A stretch of DNA of 11,566 nucleotides. Origin: Acetobacteraceae bacterium. GTDB taxonomy: Bacteria > Pseudomonadota > Alphaproteobacteria > Acetobacterales > Acetobacteraceae. A program made the position numbers and the translations under genes. The notes beneath the pieces were generated by a model. The model saw only the letters and a list, made by a program, of their open reading frames with translations. It had not been told where the DNA came from and ran no database searches. The stretch covers positions 1-11,566 of the forward strand of contig JAFAHH010000406.1 of assembly GCA_019237355.1 (NCBI GenBank), read 5' to 3'. This document shows positions 6,950 to 11,566 of this stretch, piece by piece. Positions within the stretch are counted from its first letter, which is position 1, and each line of letters begins with the position of its first letter.

Positions 6950-7477
6950 GGGGACGAATCGGACCTGAAGGATCAGCGGGGGAGTGGGAGCGGCAGCGAG
7001 GCTCAGATCCGGTCGCCAGCCGAGCTTAGGGGCGATCTCCGAAGGGCTATACAGGAGACCAGGGCCGAGCTCGAACGCCTGGACCAGGTTTACGGCCGCA
7101 TCGGCCATAACAAGCCGCCCGATGAGGAGCGGCTGGCCCCAATCAGTCAGCCAGATCGGGACCGAACCTTCAAGCTGCTCGAAAGTCAGGAGCAGCAGGC
7201 AAACTCGGCCAAACCCAATGAGTCCGAGGTCAAAGCCAGCACGTCAGCGCTGAAATCAGTGGCCAGTAATCTGTGGACTATTGCCAAGCGCAAACTTAAC
7301 AAAGCGACCGATAAGATTGCCGAGAATATTGCGATAGCCTCGATACTAGCTGGTAAAGATGGTCCCGCCCTATACCAGTGGCTCCACGACACTGCCTCCA
7401 GTCTTTACCATAAGATTATGGCTGTTATCCAAACGGCCGAGATTTGGCTGAGGTCGATTCATCTCCCACCTTTGTAG
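6740..7477 (+). CDS. Hypothetical protein with 'GHNxPP' motif (start uncertain)
   Basis: Function not recognised. The frame is open from just after a TAA at 6731-6733 to the TAG at 7475-7477, but it has no ATG or GTG in its first half; only TTG or CTG could start it (6740, 6755, about 6851, about 6963). The convincing part begins at about 6950: a Ser/Gly-rich stretch, a charged helix 'LRRAIQETRAELERLDQVYG', then 'RIGHNKPPDEERLAP', a polar linker rich in Gln/Ser/Lys/Glu, and a C-terminal helical part 'LWTIAKRKLNKATDKIAENI' with a hydrophobic patch and 'WLRSIHLPPL' at the end. From memory, 'GHN-x-PP' followed by acidic and then amphipathic helices recurs in uncharacterised alphaproteobacterial proteins; I know no function for it. 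Codon use in the second half is mixed (ATT, AAA, AAT are common), less GC-biased than the neighbours. It is the only likely plus-strand gene and converges on the aldolase remnant. Confidence 0.6.
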   Translation: MVAILLGPGRPGGSLPSRRNREIPRQKFVLIAVSVHRLAIADLGTTSIFASSFCYSGRANDWRCPPFEWPGDESDLKDQRGSGSGSEAQIRSPAELRGDLRRAIQETRAELERLDQVYGRIGHNKPPDEERLAPISQPDRDRTFKLLESQEQQANSAKPNESEVKASTSALKSVASNLWTIAKRKLNKATDKIAENIAIASILAGKDGPALYQWLHDTASSLYHKIMAVIQTAEIWLRSIHLPPL

Positions 7478-7558
7478 CCGGAGAGACAAGGGCCGCAATT
7501 TAAACACATGACCGGGCGCGCTCCTGCCAAAGCGAAACCGCCAAAGACGGCCGAGTAG

Positions 7559-8333
7559 TCAGCTTTTGCCGGGCCCTTTGCGAGCGGCGCGAAAGCTCGC
7601 GTAGTCCTGGACGGCCTGACGCGCGGCATCCCGCAGCAAAGCCACATCATGCGGACCCACGACCATACGGTAGCCGCGTTCGAACAATTCTTGCCAGGAG
7701 GCGCCCGCGCTCGGAACTGTGCCCATCGGCTTGCCCGAACTCAGGATGATGTCCTCCGCCCGCTTGACGAAGCTGTTCAAGCCGGCCGATCGAGCCCGCT
7801 AGATCATTGACGCCGATAAACACGACATCGGCGCCTTCGACGGCACAGATCTGGGCTGCTTGCTCCACCGCCGCCGCGGATTCGATCTGCACCACAACGA
7901 GCATATTCGCGTTTGCCTTGGCGAGATATCCCGGCTCAAGTCCGTAAGTGGAAGCGCGAATAACCCCGGCGGCATAACCGCGAATTCCCTGCGGGGGATA
8001 CCGGCAAGCGCGCACCGCTGCCGCGGCTTCCGCAGCGTTCTCCACCGAGGGAATCATTACCGATTCCGCCCCAGCATCGAGGAGACGCTTGAGCCAGACC
8101 GGATCGTTCCAGGGCGCGCGGACGATGCAGGGTGTGCCAGAGGACTCGGCGGCGCGGAGCGCAGCGGCTGCGTCGCCGATCGAAGCGAGGCCGTGCTCCT
8201 GGTCGATCACCAGGAAGTCGAACCCGACATGTCCGAGAATTTCTGCGTTGGTCGGGGAGCCGCTGCCAACCCAGGCGCCAAAAACGCTCTCCCCGGCTGC
8301 CAGCCGGGCCTTCAGGGTGTTGGGTCGGAACAT
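7559..8333 (-). pseudogene. HpcH/HpaI-type aldolase, frameshifted near 7775
   Basis: Class II metal-dependent pyruvate aldolase family (HpaI, GarL, RhmA relatives), which cleave 2-keto-3-deoxy sugar acids or 4-hydroxy-2-oxo acids to pyruvate and an aldehyde in the cytoplasm. The first frame (ATG at 8331-8333) encodes 'GAWVGSGSPTNAEIL', 'FDFLVIDQEHG' with catalytic His 47, R72, 'PPQGIRGYAAG', 'VVVQIES' with metal ligand E151, and 'DVVFIGVNDLAGSIG' with D177, matching E. coli HpaI H45/R70/E149/D175 at +2. After about residue 183 this frame turns into nonsense and stops at 7647. The true C-terminal part, 'NSFVKRAEDIILSSGKPMGT' to 'GYRMVVGPHDVALLRDAARQ', continues in another frame to the TGA at 7559. 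About eight residues normally present between the two parts seem missing, so a small deletion caused the shift. AGGAAA precedes the ATG by about 7 nt. Probably inactive unless the shift is a sequencing error. Confidence 0.85.
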
Positions 8334-8569
8334 AGCCGCATTTCCTATTGGGTTTGGGAGGATTAGTTAGGGCTCATAACGACCAGGGACGCGAAATCTA
8401 TATGTCATAGCGACGTAAAGTCGGGCAAAAATTTCCCATGGTGACCGAGAGCGTTCTAGCTCTGCTTGTGAATAATACGGGGCCGCATAGCGCTGGCCCG
8501 CGATGGAAACCGGTCACGGGCTGACTGGAATTGCAAAGCAATTCCAGTGAAGCACCGATCCGCTCTCGC
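8334..8569. other. Intergenic region between the aldolase remnant and the OpgC-like gene
   Basis: Leader of the aldolase on the minus strand. TTGCCC (8423-8428) and ACATAT (8400-8405), 17 nt apart, form a weak sigma-70 candidate about 60 nt before the aldolase start. The plus strand carries a 28-codon open frame at 8438-8524 without a ribosome site, ending exactly where the hairpin listed separately begins. No recognisable gene is seen. Confidence 0.4.
8524..8548 (-). terminator. Perfect 11-bp hairpin after the OpgC-like gene
   Basis: Two arms, ACTGGAATTGC and GCAATTCCAGT, are exact reverse complements around an AAA loop. The hairpin begins 21 nt after the stop of the minus-strand OpgC-like gene. 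It has no T-run on either side, so it is not a textbook rho-independent terminator; it may mark or protect the transcript's 3' end or be a small dispersed palindrome. Confidence 0.5.
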
Positions 8570-9688
8570 TTACATGGCCCCGATCAGAACGCGCTCGCCG
8601 GGACGCCAAATAACTCTTGGCCATAGGGCGGATATCCAGGCTATCACAACAATTCCGGCAAGCCCGGCGATCGTCACCAGAATCTCGGCAATGGCGCTGC
8701 TGTGCCACGCGAGCAACAGCCATCGCCCCAAGCCAGTCAGGAGGATACCGGCCGTGAACACGGGCAGCGATCGCTGGCCCAGCATGATCAGTATGCCGGC
8801 CCAGTTTCGCCGCATCCAAGGTGCATCCGCGCCCAAGTGGCGCCAGACTGTCCACGCAAATGCAAGCAGCGCGATAAGGCGACCTGGATCAACATCAAAC
8901 TTATTTGACCCTCGCAGCAGCACCCGCAGCGGCAATCCAAGCTGGTCGTAGGTCATCCAGGGATCGCCGGAGCGTAACAAGGGATGTGCGGCGAGTCCGG
9001 CCGCCATCACACAATAGGCGAGTATGTCCAGCGGAAAGGGCGGAATTCGGCGGAGCACTCCCGCGTGCCGACAGCATAGGACGCCGAGCATAAACGTGAG
9101 CTGCCAGGCAACAGGGTTGAATCCATTCCCGGCGAAAACCGAGCTACCCGGGTGCATCGCGTGCGCGCCGGCCCACACGGTTGCGGATAGTGCTAATGTT
9201 GCTAAAGGCCGCTTTATCATCGGCAGGAGAACGGCGAACCAGCCTAGGAGCATGATATATAGCGGCAGAATCTCGAGGTGCTTCGGCCGGTCAATCAGAA
9301 GAACGAGGCGTAGGAGTCCCAATATGCTCAAGGGCTCACCGCCCCAGCCGAATGCGTCTTGCATCTCTTGCCAGCCGAACCGGCGGTGCAGCATCAAGGT
9401 CGCGGCGATTGACACGATCAGCAACAGGTTTGCCAAGTAGATCGTGCGCACCCGGCGCAGCACCGCTTTTGCAGTAGGCCACCACCCGAGCCGCTCGAGC
9501 TTACCGGTATAGGCCAGGGTTGCTGATATGCCGCTCAGGAAAACGAACACGTCGGCGGCATCACAAGCCGCGAAGCTGTGAAGGATAAGCTGGTCGAAAG
9601 TGTGGTCCAAGAATATGCAGCACAGACATATTCCGCGCACGAAATCAATTCTCGGGTCGCGCCGCTTGAGCAATTGCATGAAAGGCAT
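8570..9688 (-). CDS. OpgC-domain integral membrane protein (acyltransferase-like)
   Basis: Polytopic inner-membrane protein, 372 aa, of the OpgC family, whose named member succinylates osmoregulated periplasmic glucans. Seen: N-terminal 'RRDPRIDFVRGICLCCIFLD' with the family's R-x-D-x2-RG and Asp-His pair (D28, H29), 'DAADVFVFLSGISATLAY' at 43-60, about ten hydrophobic segments, and near the C-terminus 'SNKFDVDPGRLIALLAFAW', matching the family's 'K-x3-L-x-PLR-x2-H-x-LAL' region. The ATG at 9686-9688 has an ideal GGAGGT six bases upstream. A candidate promoter sits at 9725-9752. No opgG, opgH or opgB is adjacent, so the acceptor may be another glucan or polysaccharide, and I give no gene symbol. 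It is a single-gene unit, with a 236-nt gap before the aldolase and a hairpin after its stop. Confidence 0.85.
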   Translation of the reverse strand: MPFMQLLKRRDPRIDFVRGICLCCIFLDHTFDQLILHSFAACDAADVFVFLSGISATLAYTGKLERLGWWPTAKAVLRRVRTIYLANLLLIVSIAATLMLHRRFGWQEMQDAFGWGGEPLSILGLLRLVLLIDRPKHLEILPLYIMLLGWFAVLLPMIKRPLATLALSATVWAGAHAMHPGSSVFAGNGFNPVAWQLTFMLGVLCCRHAGVLRRIPPFPLDILAYCVMAAGLAAHPLLRSGDPWMTYDQLGLPLRVLLRGSNKFDVDPGRLIALLAFAWTVWRHLGADAPWMRRNWAGILIMLGQRSLPVFTAGILLTGLGRWLLLAWHSSAIAEILVTIAGLAGIVVIAWISALWPRVIWRPGERVLIGAM

Positions 9689-9700
9689 AAATTTACCTCC
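9679..9700 (-). promoter_or_regulatory. Strong ribosome binding site of the OpgC-like gene
   Basis: On the minus strand GGAGGT is followed by AAATTT and the ATG. This is the best Shine-Dalgarno site in the window and fixes the start of the gene. Confidence 0.8.
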
Positions 9701-9724
9701 GTGCGGCCTCGATCACCGGCCGCT

Positions 9725-9752
9725 ATCTTATGCTTAAGAATCAGTCATTCAA
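9725..9752 (-). promoter_or_regulatory. Candidate sigma-70 promoter for the OpgC-like gene
   Basis: Minus strand: -35 TTGAAT (9747-9752) and -10 TAAGAT (9725-9730), 16 nt apart, each matching four of six consensus bases, within a locally AT-rich stretch. Transcription would start near 9718, giving a leader of about 30 nt ending in a strong ribosome site. The position fits well; no experiment supports it. Confidence 0.45.
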
Positions 9753-9973
9753 TCGTATGCTAGGTGACGGCTAAATCTGTTCGCGCAGCAATCGCTAATG
9801 TGGCGAAGCAATTCGCGTGCCCGTTGAAATTATGGCCGTTGCATGCGGAGTCCGGGCTCTCCGCTCGGATTAGCTGTAAGGGAATGCTGACAGGCAATTC
9901 CTGTAAGTCATGCTTATCATCGTGCACCACTGGGTGCGATCGCAGACCGGAGTTTTCAGACTTGTCTCGGACT

Positions 9974-10014
9974 GCGGAGCAAAATGGGACCCGGTGCTCC
10001 GCGAATTGGGACCC
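9974..10014. repeat. TGGGACCC direct repeats with a GCGGAGC/GCTCCGC inverted repeat
   Basis: TGGGACCC occurs at 9985-9992 and 10007-10014, exactly 22 bp apart, both preceded by A/T-rich bases. The first copy lies between GCGGAGC (9974-9980) and its reverse complement GCTCCGC (9996-10002). A third shorter copy, TGGGACC, starts at 10073, 66 bp after the second. Similar short repeated blocks occur at the ends of some IS elements, notably of the IS21 type, but no transposase remnant is visible, so this origin is a guess. Confidence 0.4.
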
Positions 10015-10095
10015 CGAGTCCGCCTCACGCCATCACGCTTTAGTCGAAATACGGCCGACCGACGCGACTGCTTGGGACCACCGTCCAATCCAGCC

Positions 10096-10126
10096 CCAGG
10101 GCAAAGGCTATTTATCTTTGTCCAGG
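10096..10126 (-). terminator. Imperfect hairpin 17 nt after the ABC exporter stop
   Basis: CCAGGGCAAAG (10096-10106) can pair with CTTTGTCCAGG (10116-10126) over 11 positions with one mismatch and one G-U, leaving a nine-base loop. It lies just beyond the minus-strand exporter's stop, where a terminator is expected, but no T-run follows. Confidence 0.4.
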
Positions 10127-10143
10127 AACGCTCGCCAGTTCCC

Positions 10144-11566
10144 TCAAACTACTAATGCCTGGCTAGCAACCAGCCGTGCATAAAGGCCCTCATATTCGAG
10201 CAGCTCCGCATGCGCGCCACGCTCCACCGCACGCCCATCGGCCATCACCACAACCAGATCAGCATCCCGCACCGTGGAGAGACGATGCGCCACCACAATC
10301 GTCGTGCGTCCATGCCGCAAGCGGGCGAGCGCCGCCTGCACCGCTGCTTCGCTCTCAGTGTCCAGCGCGCTGGTCGCCTCATCCAGCAGCAGAATGCGGG
10401 GATTGCGTAGCAGGGCCCGCGCGAGCGCGATGCGCTGCCTTTGCCCGCCCGAAAGGCGCTGGCCGCCGGGCCCGACGCGGGTCTCGTATCCATCAGGGAG
10501 GGCGGCAATGAACTCGGCCGCAGCCGCGGCCACGGCGGCCGCTTCAATGTCGGTCTCGGTCGCTTCGGGATGCCCCATCCGGATATTCGCAGCGATAGTA
10601 TCATCGAACAATAACGTGTCCTGCCCCACATACGCGATCGCATCGCGTAGGCTAGCTAGCGTCACTTGACGTACGTCCGCCCGATCAACCAGCACCGCTC
10701 CCCCAGTCACGTCGTGAAGGCGCGGGATCAAAGCCAGAGCAGTGGATTTGCCGGCCCCAGAAGGGCCTACGAGCGCAACCGTCGCACCTGGCGCAGCCTC
10801 GAAGCTCAGTCCGTTGAGTCCAGCGCGGCCATCGGGATAGGCGAAGAAGACATTCCGGAAGATCACGTGGCCGCGGCCGGGTGGGAGCGGAATTGCGCGA
10901 GGGCCATCAATTATGCGGGGGCGTTCGTCGATTATCGAAAACACGCGGACAAGCCCGGCCAGCCCTTCCTGCACCGCGGCGTTCAGGGAGCCGAGAGCGC
11001 GAAGCGGGCGAGACGCAATGAGCAAAGCCGCCACGAAGCCGGTAAAATTACCAATCGTGTTGGTGCCGATCGCCGCCCGCCAGCCCGCGAACCCGATCAC
11101 GGCAGCCACGGCGGCACCGCCGAGCACTTCGAGCACTGGGTCGACCCGGGCCCGGTTGCGAGCCATGCGCAGCAAGGCCCGGTAGAGCTCGCCGAAAGCC
11201 GCCTCGGCACGCTTCGTTTCGATGCCCTCCAGCCGATAAGCGCGGACCGTACGGGCCTGAGCAAAGCTCTCGTTCAGGAGCGCTGCCGTGTGCCCCATGC
11301 GCTCCTGCATTCCGCCGGAGGCCCGGCGAATGCGCTTGCCGAGCCGCTCGATCGGCAAGGCTGCGAGCGGGTAGAGCGCCGCCGCGATAACGCTGAGCAC
11401 CCAGTCCAAATAAATCATCGAGGCGACCAGCCCGGTCACCGTAATGGCGTCCGCGACTCCGTTCACGGCGCGCGTGAGCGCCTCCCGGATCACCGTGGCA
11501 TCCGTCGTGAAGCGGGCGGCGAACTGGGCAGGCGCTTCGCGCTCGAGCCTGGCCAAGTCAGCCTTC
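10144..11566 (-). CDS. ABC exporter half-transporter, MsbA-like (partial, N-terminus outside window)
   Basis: Fused membrane and ATPase half-transporter that works as a homodimer in the inner membrane to export lipids, drugs or peptides. The frame is open to the right edge, so about the first 100-130 residues are missing; the TTG at 11556 is not the real start. Counting residues from the codon at 11554-11556: 'APAQFAARFTTD' is the usual exporter motif before helix 3; helices follow at about 36-70 and 143-185; the ATPase domain has Walker A 'GPSGAGKST' at 264-272, Q-loop Q312, signature 'LSGGQ' at 368-372, Walker B 'ILLLDE' at 388-393 with catalytic Glu, D-loop 'SALD' and H-loop His 424. All catalytic residues are intact. 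The 'LLFDDTIAANIRMG' loop and 'FFAYPDGRAGLNGLSFEA' favour an MsbA/LapB-type lipid or drug exporter, but the substrate cannot be decided from sequence. A hairpin follows the stop. Confidence 0.92.
   Translation of the reverse strand, partial: KADLARLEREAPAQFAARFTTDATVIREALTRAVNGVADAITVTGLVASMIYLDWVLSVIAAALYPLAALPIERLGKRIRRASGGMQERMGHTAALLNESFAQARTVRAYRLEGIETKRAEAAFGELYRALLRMARNRARVDPVLEVLGGAAVAAVIGFAGWRAAIGTNTIGNFTGFVAALLIASRPLRALGSLNAAVQEGLAGLVRVFSIIDERPRIIDGPRAIPLPPGRGHVIFRNVFFAYPDGRAGLNGLSFEAAPGATVALVGPSGAGKSTALALIPRLHDVTGGAVLVDRADVRQVTLASLRDAIAYVGQDTLLFDDTIAANIRMGHPEATETDIEAAAVAAAAAEFIAALPDGYETRVGPGGQRLSGGQRQRIALARALLRNPRILLLDEATSALDTESEAAVQAALARLRHGRTTIVVAHRLSTVRDADLVVVMADGRAVERGAHAELLEYEGLYARLVASQALVV

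Larger units (their letters stand above)
9689..10143. other. 455-base non-coding region between the OpgC-like and ABC exporter genes
   Basis: No convincing gene on either strand; a plus-strand open frame of 139 codons starting at 9764 is Ser/Cys/Arg-rich and resembles nothing I know. Contents: the promoter and leader of the OpgC-like gene at the left end, CTGTAAG twice (9874-9880 and 9901-9907), the TGGGACCC repeats within an inverted repeat (listed separately), and a hairpin beside the exporter stop. Confidence 0.5.

Noticed and set aside
6722..7108. Minus-strand open frame of 128 codons antisense to the GHNxPP gene
   Set aside because: Pro/Arg-rich, no family similarity; the plus strand shows a better protein in the second half.
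7509..7559. Plus-strand 16-codon frame (MTGRAPAKAKPPKTAE)
   Set aside because: Too short, no ribosome site, overlaps the end of the aldolase remnant by one base; likely chance.
9764..10183. Plus-strand open frame of 139 codons between the OpgC-like gene and the exporter
   Set aside because: No ribosome site, odd composition, no motif, and it runs into the antisense of the exporter's 3' end.

Overview
The window is GC-rich and looks like an alphaproteobacterial chromosome, most plausibly Rhodospirillales/Acetobacteraceae-like. This placement is an inference from three things: a cytochrome bo-type quinol oxidase with an alphaproteobacterial style CyoA tail, a stand-alone OpgC-type membrane protein, and a small protein with the 'GHNxPP' motif common in alphaproteobacterial hypothetical proteins. 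No rRNA, tRNA, CRISPR array or complete insertion sequence is visible. Almost every gene lies on the minus strand; one likely gene is on the plus strand.

Layout by coordinate. (1) 1-2793: the start of a cyo operon on the minus strand, with cyoA (GTG start, lipoprotein) followed after 18 nt by cyoB, which runs off the left edge; cyoC and cyoD would lie outside. (2) 2794-3631: no intact gene. It holds the decayed middle part of a major facilitator (MFS) transporter of the anion:cation symporter type, broken by frame slips, an in-frame stop and an internal deletion. (3) 3632-6594: a tight minus-strand run of an ArsR-type regulator, an MFS transporter, a 55-codon C-terminal stub of a different MFS transporter, and a ribokinase. 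Neighbouring members overlap: regulator/transporter by 11 nt, transporter/stub by 13 nt, and stub/kinase by an ATGA. The stub shows that the ribokinase was once coupled to another transporter, most of which has been lost or replaced. (4) About 6740-7477, plus strand: a hypothetical helical protein with an unclear start. (5) 7559-8333: an HpcH/HpaI-type aldolase with all catalytic residues in its first part but a frameshift near 7775. (6) 8570-9688: an OpgC-domain membrane protein with a strong ribosome binding site and a candidate promoter. A perfect 11-bp hairpin lies just after its stop. (7) 9689-10143: no gene, but repeats and a hairpin. (8) 10144-11566: an MsbA-like ABC exporter half-transporter, cut at its 5' end by the window edge.

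Functionally the two flanks are housekeeping genes (respiration; lipid or drug export). The middle, about 3.0-8.3 kb, is an accessory stretch of sugar and organic acid uptake and catabolism that is being eroded: two MFS remnants and one frameshifted aldolase sit between intact genes. I see no convincing new defence or mobile system. The most informative signals are the mosaic join at about 4677, the coexisting pseudogenes, the GHNxPP protein, and the unexplained repeats at 9974-10014.
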